From contig QKMZ01000007.1 of assembly GCA_003242885.1 (NCBI GenBank), forward strand, positions 91,146 to 155,145: a DNA stretch of 64,000 nt, read 5' to 3'. Shown in pieces: positions 34,257-42,515 of the stretch. This stretch comes from Candidatus Melainabacteria bacterium (GTDB lineage Bacteria > Cyanobacteriota > Vampirovibrionia > Obscuribacterales > Obscuribacteraceae). The notes under the pieces are model-generated. The model saw only the letters and a list, made by a program, of their open reading frames with translations. It was not told the DNA's origin and did no database searches. The position numbers and the translations under genes are program-made. Every line of letters starts with the position of its first letter. Position 1 is the first letter of the stretch.

Positions 34257-35264
34257 ATGGATAATAAAAAGGGCAGAAGCTCGGCTGGTGGAAAGCGCAC
34301 AGGCTCAGGCGGTGCGTATGGTAAGAAGCCGGGCGGCGGCGGCGGCAAGCCCGCTGGGCGTTTTGGCAAGCCCTCTGGCGGCGGCAAAGCCGGTGGCGGC
34401 AAGTTTGGCAGTAAGCCAAGAGCCGGCGGCAAGCCCAAATTCAGGTCTGAAGGTGGCGAATCGGAAGGCGGCAGCTACAAACGCACCAGCACAGACCGGA
34501 CTCGCAAGTTTGAAGGTGAAGGTGGCGATAAGAAGCCTTACGGACGAACTGGCGGTAAGTTCGCCGGGACCGGTGCAGGCAGAAAGCCATACGGTCGTAC
34601 ATCCGAAGGCGGCTCTGAAGCACGCACTTCACGCCCTCGCTCCTCAGAAGGCGGCGGCTATGAAGGACGCACTTCGCGCCCCCGCTCCTCGGAAGGCGGC
34701 GGTTATGAAGGACGCACATCACGCACTCGCTCCTCAGAAGGCGGCGGCTATGAAGGACGCACCTCACGCCCACGTACTTCGGAAGGTGGTGGATATGCCG
34801 GACGCACCTCTCGAACCGGTTCATCAGCAGGTGGTTATGAAGGACGCTCTTCGGGAGCCAGACCCGGCTATGAAGAACGTAAGTCGCGCGAACAATCTAC
34901 TGAAGGCAGAGAAGGTCGTCCCATAGGCGGCTATGGTCGCAGCCGTGAGGGCGGATACGACGGCGCACGCTCACGCACAAGCCGTGATGATCGCGCACCT
35001 CGAGGTGACAGAGGTGGCTCTTTCGACCAGCCAGCTGACCCGAATTCCGTTTTCCTCAAGATGACCATCAGCAAGGATCTCGTTCAAAGAGCTAAAGATC
35101 TCGCTTCCGACAATGAAATGAGCTTGACTGATTTCTTGCCCAAGCTGTTCGAAGTGGCGGTTAATTCGCTCGAGCGCGCCGCTTACCGTAAGCGCACTTA
35201 TGTCACGGAAGCCGCCTCGCAAAACAAAAAGACCGTAAAGACCTGGCGTCCGAAAGAAGAATAA
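34257..35264 (+). CDS. Gly/Arg-rich repeat protein with ribbon-helix-helix-like C-terminus
   Basis: A 335-residue, very basic, low-complexity protein. Residues 1-110 are Gly/Lys-rich (GGGKPAGRFGKPSGGGKAGG). Residues 122-200 hold five tandem units of about 15 residues (GRTSRPRSSEGGGYE). Residues 200-260 are Arg/Ser/Gly-rich. The last 75 residues are folded-looking: FLKMTISKDLVQRAKDLASDNEMSLTDFL has the strand-helix-helix spacing of a CopG/RHH-type DNA-binding domain. RGG-like repeats commonly bind RNA and promote condensates. I chose ATG 34257, 11 nt after AAGGA; GTG 34248 is too close to it. The function is unknown; nucleic-acid binding is inference. Confidence 0.75.
   Translation: MDNKKGRSSAGGKRTGSGGAYGKKPGGGGGKPAGRFGKPSGGGKAGGGKFGSKPRAGGKPKFRSEGGESEGGSYKRTSTDRTRKFEGEGGDKKPYGRTGGKFAGTGAGRKPYGRTSEGGSEARTSRPRSSEGGGYEGRTSRPRSSEGGGYEGRTSRTRSSEGGGYEGRTSRPRTSEGGGYAGRTSRTGSSAGGYEGRSSGARPGYEERKSREQSTEGREGRPIGGYGRSREGGYDGARSRTSRDDRAPRGDRGGSFDQPADPNSVFLKMTISKDLVQRAKDLASDNEMSLTDFLPKLFEVAVNSLERAAYRKRTYVTEAASQNKKTVKTWRPKEE
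34620..34841 (+). repeat. Five tandem 42-45-bp coding repeats
   Basis: Units start at 34620, 34665, 34710, 34755 and 34800. The first four are exactly 45 bp and the fifth is 42 bp. Each encodes about GRTSRPRSSEGGGYE, with small changes mainly at the P/T and E/A positions. A degenerate sixth unit follows. The DNA identity between units suggests recent slippage or recombination. Confidence 0.88.
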
Positions 35265-35291
35265 GTGCGATAAGAGCAAAACTTTGAGCGT

Positions 35292-36329
35292 TCACAACAA
35301 CTTTGTGAACGGCGAGAAAAGCACGTAATACATCACTGCAGAACCAAGCGCCGCTCCTGGAATAGTAATAAACCAGGCGATCAGCATTTCTCTGGCGACC
35401 AGCCAGTGCACACCTTTCTTGCGCTCAGCCGTGCCCACGCCCATGACCGCCGACGTTATCACTTGAGAGGCTGACACAGGTCCGCCTGTCGCCGAGGCAT
35501 AGACTAGAACCCCAGCCGCTGCCGCTTGCGTAACGAAGCCGTGGACCGGTCGTAAGCGGAAGATGTCTGTTCCTACCTTTCGCACTATCCGCGGTGCAAG
35601 TGATGCAATACCGAGAATCATTGCTGTTGCCGTGAGAATGCGCACCCAGAGCGGAACAGTGTTCACATTCATTCCCAATGAATGAAGAGAGAGCAGAGCA
35701 ACTCCCATTACCTTTTGAGTGTCGTTAGCCCCATGCCCGAAAGACACCAGAGCTAAAGCAGGTAGCTGCGCCAATTTCAGCCACTTATTCACGCGAGAGC
35801 TTGCCTTCATGAGAAGAAACATGGTGATCTTGAGAGTAATGTATCCAGCAACGAAGCCCACCATTGGCGAGAGAAACAGGCTGACTATAACCTTCGCAAG
35901 TCCAGTGGCATCGATAATGTGCCGTAGCTCGCCCCAGACGATCAGCTGCGTTCCGCCTCCTGCAGCCACCACCGCGCCCAGTAATCCACCAACCAGTGCG
36001 TGCGTAGAACTAGATGGGAAGCCCAGTTGTTTGGTCAAATAATTCCATGTAATCGCAGCAGTCATAGCACAGGCAAGCCAAACCAGAACCGTCGGATTGT
36101 CTGGAAAGTGAGCGATCGACTTGACCGTGCTGGCAACAGCCGAGCCGCCAAAGAGTGCACCTGAAAATTCGAAAGTGGCGACAAGCAAAACCGTTTGTTT
36201 CGGTGTCAGGGCGCGGCTGCCTATGACTGAGGCCGCTACCGTGCTGCCGTCCTGAAATCCATTGGAGTACGCAAAAACAGCGGAAAGGAATATGACAAAA
36301 ATTAGGATAATGGTCGCATCAGTGTCCAA
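35292..36329 (-). CDS. pit: PiT-family inorganic phosphate transporter
   Basis: A 345-residue membrane protein with about ten helices that imports phosphate, probably with H+ or as metal-phosphate. It has the duplicated PHO4 signatures: NGFQDGSTVAASVIGSRAL near the N-terminus and FGHGANDTQKVMGVALL in the second half. The first signature has GFQD where most PiT proteins have G-x-ND-x-AN. It lies 26 bp downstream of the DUF47 gene on the same strand, the common Pit-accessory pairing. Confidence 0.92.
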   Translation of the reverse strand: MDTDATIILIFVIFLSAVFAYSNGFQDGSTVAASVIGSRALTPKQTVLLVATFEFSGALFGGSAVASTVKSIAHFPDNPTVLVWLACAMTAAITWNYLTKQLGFPSSSTHALVGGLLGAVVAAGGGTQLIVWGELRHIIDATGLAKVIVSLFLSPMVGFVAGYITLKITMFLLMKASSRVNKWLKLAQLPALALVSFGHGANDTQKVMGVALLSLHSLGMNVNTVPLWVRILTATAMILGIASLAPRIVRKVGTDIFRLRPVHGFVTQAAAAGVLVYASATGGPVSASQVITSAVMGVGTAERKKGVHWLVAREMLIAWFITIPGAALGSAVMYYVLFSPFTKLL

Positions 36330-36355
36330 ATTCGACTCCGTCTAAGGTTCGTCTC

Positions 36356-36991
36356 TTAGCTGATTTTCACTATCACGTGCTGTAGTTTGGCTCCCACTCT
36401 ATCGATGTGCTCGGCGGCAACAACAAAACTCCTGTAGACCTCGACCGTGCGCATGATTTTTTTTAGGTCATTGATGGAAAAGAGCTCTCTCATCGCCTGA
36501 CGGTAGACTTTGGATAGACGGTTCTCAGATTTTCTAGCCAGGGACGCTTGCACTTCGGCTTCGGAAAAGTTTTTTTCTCTGAGCGTCGTGAATGAATTGA
36601 CGAGACAACGCGCGCCTTCTACCAGAGTCCGTGCCATTTCCGTCATGTAGGCATCTTCCGGATTCATCGTAAACGCTTCAATCTCGCGAGCAGTCCCTTT
36701 TGCAGAGTTGATAATTTCATCAAGGCGCGTCGAGAGGTCGTAAATATCTTCTCTATCGAACGGCGTCACAAATGAATCCACAAGCCGCTTTTGCAAATCC
36801 AGCTTGATCTCGTCTGCTTTCGATTCGAAGTCTCTGACTGTCTGGCAGCGCTCATCGGCTCCATCGTTAATCCAGCATTCCAGCGCTTCCAGCCCGTGAA
36901 GTGTCATCGTTGCTTGATCGATGAGTATCTTGTAAAAATCGGTTTGTGGTTCAAAAACCTTGCTGAACCAGCCTGGATTCTTATCTGCCAT
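36356..36991 (-). CDS. DUF47 (PhoU-like) Pit accessory protein
   Basis: A 211-residue all-helical protein of the PhoU-like DUF47 family. Paired E/D-rich motifs typical of metal-binding PhoU bundles are present: VRDFESKADEIKLDL and DREDIYDLSTRLDEIINSAKG. The family usually lies next to pit genes and is thought to regulate low-affinity phosphate uptake and polyphosphate balance. It begins the pit transcript on the minus strand. Confidence 0.9.
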   Translation of the reverse strand: MADKNPGWFSKVFEPQTDFYKILIDQATMTLHGLEALECWINDGADERCQTVRDFESKADEIKLDLQKRLVDSFVTPFDREDIYDLSTRLDEIINSAKGTAREIEAFTMNPEDAYMTEMARTLVEGARCLVNSFTTLREKNFSEAEVQASLARKSENRLSKVYRQAMRELFSINDLKKIMRTVEVYRSFVVAAEHIDRVGAKLQHVIVKIS

Positions 36992-37015
36992 TTTTTCTAG
37001 TGCTCCCCCAATATT

Positions 37016-38014
37016 CTACCCTTTGGAGGCGTTGAAGAATTCGAAGAATACGTCTTTGACGGTTTGAGAATTGAGTTTGCTTTGCGCTTTTTGCGTCGTG
37101 TTCAAATGCGGAACAATATCTTTGTTGTCCTCTGCCGACCAGATGTTTTTGCCCTCCAGTCTATTGAGCCTTTCGACTAGAGTTTTCAAATTGAGGCGTG
37201 GTTGCGGTTTTCGCACTACCGTCTCAACCCAGGTTTCATAACGATAATAAAAATCATGGCGCTGACCGTCGGTAACAAGAATGCGCGACGAATTGGTTGA
37301 ATTGTGCACTGCAAATTGATGGCAGACTGAGTGAGTCCAGCGCGCGCCGTCTACTTTTGGACGGCCCGCCACCCATTCTTTGCTGTTAGGTGTCTCAACG
37401 ATACTGAAATCCAGGTCTGCATGTTCTTCGATTTTGATCGAACCGTTTCTTATGGCTTCCTCGCTCCAGTCTAGAAGCGTGTCTTCTTCTTTCCAGTACT
37501 GTTCTAAAAAATGCACGCGCTGAAATAAATTCGAGAAGCGCGGCAGCAACTCCTCGTAGAGAATTGAGGTTACTTCGTCGTATGGTCGGCGAAAGACGCC
37601 TCTATTGAGCGGCGATTTGTCTGGTTGTGCCCAGGCCTGGAGCACGAAAGCGACATGAGCGGCTTCCCTGTTTTTGTAAGTCCCGAAGTCGCCAACCGTT
37701 GCTACGTCCAGCAAAAACTCCTTTTCTGCCAGGGCTTCCTCGGGATTGAGCAGCGCGAAAATGCCGACAATGCCGTCTTCATCGAAATGATTGTTCGACA
37801 CGGCTTCGGCTTTTGCCTTCAGAGAATCGGCTTCCGGCGAGCAAAGAAAGTTGAAAACTATTTCAGCGGAAAGGTCTGCCTTGTATGCCGCAGGGCTTCC
37901 GCTGCCTGGCCAGTGGCTGAGTGTGACCACTGTCGACTCAATAGGAACCGAATCGACAATGATGTTTGCGGTGGCTCCCAGACGGTTGTAGGGCAGGTAT
38001 TCCAAGCTTTGCAT
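37016..38014 (-). CDS. Conserved hypothetical protein (possibly DUF6687)
   Basis: A 332-residue soluble protein without signal peptide. The most conserved-looking segment is NNHFDEDGIVGIFALLNPEEAL (near 94-115), whose Asp/His pattern recalls metal-binding DHH-like active sites. Another is the basic/aromatic RHDFYYRYETWVETV (near 255). I tentatively recall this layout from DUF6687, but I cannot confirm it without a search. The catalytic role, if any, is unknown. It lies 24 bp upstream of the DUF47-pit pair on the same strand, so all three may be one operon. No Shine-Dalgarno stands out before ATG 38014. Confidence 0.6.
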   Translation of the reverse strand: MQSLEYLPYNRLGATANIIVDSVPIESTVVTLSHWPGSGSPAAYKADLSAEIVFNFLCSPEADSLKAKAEAVSNNHFDEDGIVGIFALLNPEEALAEKEFLLDVATVGDFGTYKNREAAHVAFVLQAWAQPDKSPLNRGVFRRPYDEVTSILYEELLPRFSNLFQRVHFLEQYWKEEDTLLDWSEEAIRNGSIKIEEHADLDFSIVETPNSKEWVAGRPKVDGARWTHSVCHQFAVHNSTNSSRILVTDGQRHDFYYRYETWVETVVRKPQPRLNLKTLVERLNRLEGKNIWSAEDNKDIVPHLNTTQKAQSKLNSQTVKDVFFEFFNASKG

Positions 38015-38101
38015 TGGCTTATTCTATGGGTTTTGTAATAAGGAAGATGACTATTTGTAATTGCGAACAAATACGAAAGGTTTTAAGCGATATCTCAAAA
38101 A

Positions 38102-38117
38102 CCCTGATGCTATGCCG
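38102..38117. repeat. 16-mer shared with the mreB upstream region
   Basis: CCCTGATGCTATGCCG differs at one position from 7864-7879. Here TGCTAT would be a poor -10, and no -35 lies at the right distance. The shared 16-mer is more than expected by chance but its role is unclear. Confidence 0.3.
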
Positions 38118-38277
38118 GTTTTGAAAAATTGCACTTTCCCTTAATAAGTAAAAATGTTGAGAAATCTAAGTTTCAAGGCACTACAGGGTTGCGTTCCCCT
38201 GACAGCTACTTACAATTAACCAACTACGAACGACAACTCCTCCTAAGCCGTTACTATCTATGGGGTCTCAACTGGTA

Positions 38278-39282
38278 ATGAAAGCTCTTGTCCTTGATAA
38301 ACCGGGCACTCCCGACAGCCTGTATGCCACCGAAGTCGATCTGCCAAAGCCGGGTCCTGGCGAAGTGCGCGTCCGCGTCCATGCCGCCGGTCTCAATCCA
38401 ATCGACTACAAACTATGCTCCACCGGTAATCCTGACTGGAAATACCCGCAAATCCTCGGACTCGACGTCGCCGGCGTCGTTGACGCTCTCGGCGCAGACG
38501 TCGATGAGTGGATGGAAGGCGATCAAGTTTACTTCCATGGCGATTTCTCTCGCCGCGGTGGTTTCGGCCAATATGCCATCGCTAAATCCAGAGCCCTTGC
38601 CTGGATGCCTGAAGGTCTTTCCTTCATCGAAGCAGCGGCATTGCCTTGCGCAGGCTTCACTGCCTACCAGGCTCTGCACAGAAAACTCAAAGTTCAAGCT
38701 GGAAAAACCATCCTCATCCACGGCGGCGCCGGCGGAGTGGGTGGTTTTTCTGTTCAACTGGCTCGCTTGGCCGGTTTGAAAATCATCGCTACTTGCTCGC
38801 GTCACAACGCCAAGTTCGTCAAGGACCTGGGTGCCGAGCATGTCATAGACTATCAAGCTGAGAATGTCGGCGACAAAGTAAAACTCATCACCGAAGGAAA
38901 AGGCGTCGACTATATCATCGATACCGTTTCTCCCGAAAACGCTACCGCTTCGCTCTCGATGTTGGCGCTCAATGGAGCAATCGCCTGCATCGCTGGTCTG
39001 CCTGATTTCTATGAAGTCGAGCAGTTGAAGAAAGCGATCTCCATCCACCAAGTGGACCTGGGTGCAGCCTATCAATCCGAAGACGAAAGCGCTCTGGACG
39101 AACTGGCACGAATTGGTATCGAATTCGGTGCACTAGCCGCCAAGGGACAAATCAAGCCGATGGTTGAAGAAACCGTCAGCCTGGAGGAAATTCCGGATGC
39201 GTTGACTCGTTTGTCCATGCGTCACGTTCGCGGCAAAATTGTTGCCAACGTTCCGCAAACCGCAAGAGAAACCACCAAGTAA
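38278..39282 (+). CDS. MDR-family zinc-independent oxidoreductase (quinone oxidoreductase-like)
   Basis: A 334-residue medium-chain dehydrogenase/reductase. The N-terminal GroES-like part has LPKPGPGEVRVRVHAAGLNPIDYKL and GLDVAGVVDALG. The Rossmann part carries ILIHGGAGGVGGFSVQLARLAG (near 148-169). The structural-zinc cysteines and the catalytic Cys of true alcohol dehydrogenases are absent, as in NADPH:quinone reductases. The substrate is unknown. I prefer ATG 38278 (MKALVLDKPG) as the usual family start; ATG 38260 adds six residues and neither has a strong Shine-Dalgarno. A clear terminator follows at 39361. Confidence 0.85.
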   Translation: MKALVLDKPGTPDSLYATEVDLPKPGPGEVRVRVHAAGLNPIDYKLCSTGNPDWKYPQILGLDVAGVVDALGADVDEWMEGDQVYFHGDFSRRGGFGQYAIAKSRALAWMPEGLSFIEAAALPCAGFTAYQALHRKLKVQAGKTILIHGGAGGVGGFSVQLARLAGLKIIATCSRHNAKFVKDLGAEHVIDYQAENVGDKVKLITEGKGVDYIIDTVSPENATASLSMLALNGAIACIAGLPDFYEVEQLKKAISIHQVDLGAAYQSEDESALDELARIGIEFGALAAKGQIKPMVEETVSLEEIPDALTRLSMRHVRGKIVANVPQTARETTK

Positions 39283-39589
39283 GCGATACGGCACGACGAG
39301 AAGGAAGGCCTGCTCGCAAGACCACCAGTTTGCTGGTTGCGAAAATCGAAAGTAAATGAGAAAGCCCCGGCTAAGCGCTGGGGCTTTTGCTTTGATAACT
39401 AAAAGTTAACAAGCCGTCGCCAGGCTGTTGCCCCGCATTGTCAGCCTGTAAGCGTTTTGAAAACTGACCCGGAAGCAAGCCGGTGGAGGGCTTGTTCCTT
39501 AAGCCTCCTTACTTGGCAATGACCATGACCATAAGGGACAATGCGCCTTTCTGAAGTATTTCGCGTGGGCCGCCTGGAGGAAACCAAAG
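39283..39589. other. 307-bp gap with a terminator and two hairpins upstream of the bestrophin gene
   Basis: Besides the terminator at 39361, it holds CAGGCTG/CAGCCTG (39421-39427 and 39442-39448; 7-bp stem, 14-nt loop). A second stem-loop is GGAAGCAAGCC (39471-39481) with GGCTTGTTCC (39489-39498), which has one bulge. They could form a structured leader of the bestrophin mRNA. No open frame of note. Confidence 0.45.
39361..39390 (+). terminator. Rho-independent terminator after the MDR oxidoreductase
   Basis: AAAGCCCC (39361-39368) pairs with GGGGCTTT (39380-39387), followed by TTTGCTTTG. It lies 78 bp after the stop of the oxidoreductase. Confidence 0.8.
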
Positions 39590-40702
39590 GTGTCGGACAA
39601 ATTCGAAGGCGATTATATCGAACAACATTCCACAGACATCGAGTCTTTGGAAATGGCATTTCGCTTCGCAACGACAGCCTTGCCGCAAGAAAAGAAGAGC
39701 GGACTTGCCTACACAATTAGTATGTGGTCGAGGCCATTTGTACTCGCTCACCGCATTCCTGTCTTCAAGCGCGTCTGGTTGTACGTGGCAATGATGGCTG
39801 TTTATGCCTTTGCCGTCGATTGGATCGCCGACCGGATGATAACGACCCACCTCTTCAAAGAATTCGGTTCAGTCTCCTCAATGGGGATCATTCTTGGTTT
39901 GCTCCTCGTTTTTCGGACCAACTCAGCCTATGAAAGATGGTGGGAAGGTCGCAAACTCTGGGGACAACTCGTCAACGATTCACGCAACATATGCTTGAAG
40001 ATAAGAGCGCTAGATACGATCGCCCCCTCTGAGAAAGTACGCTTCGGGGAGTTGATAATCTCTTTCTCCTACGCGCTCAAGCATCACCTGCGCAATACCA
40101 TCCCCAGCCGCCCGCTGCCTGGCGTCGGTCCTGTTTCCGATTCGGAAGTGAGAAATGTGCCGCTGCATGTCGCAGCAAAAATCTATGATCTGCTCTCGCA
40201 GTGGCGCCGAGATGGTCATGTAGACACGATTATGTCAATGCAATTGGACGGTCACGCGCTGCAATTGATGAACATACAAGGCTCATGCGAGCGGATCAAG
40301 AACAGCCCGATCGCCATCTCCTATCGCGCTTTCATGCGCCAAGGTATCGCCCTCAACTTGCTGGCGATGCCGTGGTATTTGTCTCAGGAATTTTCCATCT
40401 GGTGGCTTCTGCCCCTGATCATGATCAGTACATACTTCTTGATCGGTATCGAGCTTATTGCAGAAGACGTCGAGGATCCGTTCGGCTATGACGGCGACGA
40501 CCTGCCCTTGGATAACATCTGCGCCGGCATCAAAGACACCGTCAGTCAAATTCTCAAAGTCAGAGACGACCGCAAGTTTACGCGTTCTATGGAGATGCCG
40601 CGTTTTGATTTGCTCAAATCCGATGGTCCATTGCTGAATCCGAGAAGCTCAGGCACGAGCATGAAAGCCATGGAGCCTGGCAAAAAGCCTGACGGAAAGT
40701 GA
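39590..40702 (+). CDS. Bestrophin-family (UPF0187) anion channel-like membrane protein
   Basis: A 370-residue membrane protein with the bacterial bestrophin features LLLVFRTNSAYERWWEGRKLWGQLVNDSRN (near 103-132) and a C-terminal IGIELIAEDVEDPFGYDGDDLPLD (near 285-308; the bestrophin EDPFG-x-x-x-x-D element). Bestrophins are pentameric anion channels. The N-terminal 45 residues and C-terminal 45 residues are extra and probably cytosolic. The start is GTG 39590, with GGAGG about 9 nt upstream. It converges with pspA, 9 bp between stops. Confidence 0.88.
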   Translation: MSDKFEGDYIEQHSTDIESLEMAFRFATTALPQEKKSGLAYTISMWSRPFVLAHRIPVFKRVWLYVAMMAVYAFAVDWIADRMITTHLFKEFGSVSSMGIILGLLLVFRTNSAYERWWEGRKLWGQLVNDSRNICLKIRALDTIAPSEKVRFGELIISFSYALKHHLRNTIPSRPLPGVGPVSDSEVRNVPLHVAAKIYDLLSQWRRDGHVDTIMSMQLDGHALQLMNIQGSCERIKNSPIAISYRAFMRQGIALNLLAMPWYLSQEFSIWWLLPLIMISTYFLIGIELIAEDVEDPFGYDGDDLPLDNICAGIKDTVSQILKVRDDRKFTRSMEMPRFDLLKSDGPLLNPRSSGTSMKAMEPGKKPDGK

Positions 40703-40711
40703 CGTGCAGTC

Positions 40712-41395
40712 TTATTCTTCTTTCTTGTCCGAGTCGACTTCCTGAACAATTAGTTTTGGCGTGTTAGCGCCCATCTGCGCTTTCAGTGCCATCAGCTCAA
40801 CGTCCACGTCCATCTGCTTTTCGGCGTTCTTAAACTGATCGTTTTGCGCCATTTCTGTAAGCGCTTCGCCGCGTGCTTCTTTCATGCGGATCTTCTCTTC
40901 AATTGCATCCATACTCTTTCCTGATGCACTGGACATCATGTCTTGAGCGTTTGCCACGGCGTCTCCGGCTTTGGCGCGTGCGACCAGGCTCTTCTGTTTG
41001 ACTCGATATTCGCGCAGCTTCTCTTCAATCTCTGCGTACCGCTGCTTGAGCGACTCTTTTGAAGTTTTTGCTTCGTCCAGTTGAGCCTGCAGTGCTTTGC
41101 CGTTTGCTTCCAACTCGATTTTTTTTGAAAGGCATTGTTTGGCGACGTCGTCATTGTCTTGGGAAACCGCAACTGCCGCGCGTTTTACCCACTGCTCTAA
41201 ATCTTGCTGATTCTTCTCTTGCTGCTTTTGCAGCATCTTTTCGCGTGTTATTGCTTCCGTAGTCGCTTCTTTGAGCTGCTTCAGGAGATTCTCCAGCTCT
41301 GTTTCTCCCATCTGGGCAAGAATTTCAGGCGTTTCGAGCTTGGACACACCCTTGTCCAGCATCCCTTTCATAACATTTTTGAGTCGGTCAAACAT
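40712..41395 (-). CDS. pspA: PspA/IM30 (Vipp1-like) membrane-stress protein
   Basis: A 227-residue, almost wholly helical ESCRT-III-like protein. It begins with the amphipathic helix MFDRLKNVMKGMLDKGVSKLE and continues as a long coiled coil with LKEATTEAITREKMLQKQQ, a central REYRVKQKSLVARAKAGDAVANAQ hairpin and MDAIEEKIRMKEARGEAL, typical of PspA/IM30. Such proteins polymerise on damaged membranes. It is the last gene of a five-gene operon, 22 bp after the Rieske oxygenase, with GGAG just upstream. Confidence 0.88.
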   Translation of the reverse strand: MFDRLKNVMKGMLDKGVSKLETPEILAQMGETELENLLKQLKEATTEAITREKMLQKQQEKNQQDLEQWVKRAAVAVSQDNDDVAKQCLSKKIELEANGKALQAQLDEAKTSKESLKQRYAEIEEKLREYRVKQKSLVARAKAGDAVANAQDMMSSASGKSMDAIEEKIRMKEARGEALTEMAQNDQFKNAEKQMDVDVELMALKAQMGANTPKLIVQEVDSDKKEE

Positions 41396-41417
41396 CGCCT
41401 TCTCCTTTAAGTACTAG

Positions 41418-42515
41418 CTAGTCTATGCCCAGGAATTCCCGAATGAGACCGTGGAAGTGGTGTACCCCGCCCTCGTGTTTTGGCGAATAGCGCCCACTAT
41501 CGTAAAACCGCGAAGACATGCCGCGCTGTACTTTTTCAACTATGTCCTCGTCTTCTCGTTCAACTTTATCTAGTGCGGCTCCTGCGCCTGTCGCGATTTT
41601 CGACTCGTCATATACATATGTGAGAAAGGAAACTTTTGATCTGTCCACCGCCAGTGGTGTCACCACATTGATGGACAGGCCCCACGGATAGAAGTTGAAC
41701 ATCATGTTTGGAAAGAGAAAATAATAGTAGGCGGCGATGTTTCGACCATGATCTGGTGAGTCTTTCGGGATGTCTTCAAACCCTTCTCCGCTGGTCGATG
41801 AAACACCGATTTGCAAACTTGCATAATCGAAGATTTCGTTTGAGTAGTCTTTTACATCCAGCGCCGCCGCCAGATCCGGATGAACATACGGTATGTGAAA
41901 ACCTTCCAAGTAATTGTCGACATAAAGCGCCCAGTTGGCACGGACAATATAATCTCGCGATCTGGACGGGCTGAAAACATACTCTTCAACAGGCAGAAAG
42001 TCGACCCTGTCGCTCATTGGTTGAGTTAAATCACTGAGTGCAAAGAGTGGCGTGTCTGTAGTGGGAGCCGCAAAGAGAAACTTTCTCCAACTGGCGAATG
42101 GAACCGACTGTAGATGATCGGACTCGGCAGGGAAATCGGTGACTCCCTCAAAGCCAGGCGCAGTAACCATCTGACCGTCCAGCGCAAAGCGCCGACCGTG
42201 ATATCTGCAGCGCAACGATTGCGCATGGCATTCTCCCTCGACAAGAAGATTGCCTCTGTGAGTGCATACATTGGCAAGACAATGCAGTTGGTCGTCTGCA
42301 TCGCGAGTCATGATGATGGGCTCATTTAGAAAACCGTCCATGACTGAATGCGGCACCACTTGTCCTGGCGCCTTCAGGCGATCTACATCAGTGACCAGCT
42401 GCCAGCTGCGAGCGAAGATCATCTCTTTCATCTCTTCCAGTAAACTGGGATCTTTATAGAACATGGACGGTAAAGTCCGCATGCTGCCTATGTTGTCGCC
42501 ATTGCCCCCTGTCAT
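41418..42515 (-). CDS. Rieske-type aromatic ring-hydroxylating oxygenase, alpha subunit
   Basis: A 365-residue non-heme iron oxygenase. The Rieske [2Fe-2S] ligands are C84-T-H86 and C103-R-Y-H106. The mononuclear iron site is in N201-YLE204-GFH207-IPYVH212. The family hydroxylates or demethylates aromatic, quaternary-amine or sterol-type substrates and needs a reductase, which is not visible nearby. The sequence resembles choline/carnitine-type monooxygenases more than biphenyl-type dioxygenases. Its start codon overlaps the stop of the upstream secreted-protein gene (ATGA), so its translation is coupled to that gene. The substrate is unknown. Confidence 0.88.
   Translation of the reverse strand: MTGGNGDNIGSMRTLPSMFYKDPSLLEEMKEMIFARSWQLVTDVDRLKAPGQVVPHSVMDGFLNEPIIMTRDADDQLHCLANVCTHRGNLLVEGECHAQSLRCRYHGRRFALDGQMVTAPGFEGVTDFPAESDHLQSVPFASWRKFLFAAPTTDTPLFALSDLTQPMSDRVDFLPVEEYVFSPSRSRDYIVRANWALYVDNYLEGFHIPYVHPDLAAALDVKDYSNEIFDYASLQIGVSSTSGEGFEDIPKDSPDHGRNIAAYYYFLFPNMMFNFYPWGLSINVVTPLAVDRSKVSFLTYVYDESKIATGAGAALDKVEREDEDIVEKVQRGMSSRFYDSGRYSPKHEGGVHHFHGLIREFLGID

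Noticed and set aside
39421..39498. Possible riboswitch before the bestrophin gene
   Set aside because: Two hairpins are visible, but no known riboswitch core could be identified; left as a structured leader only.
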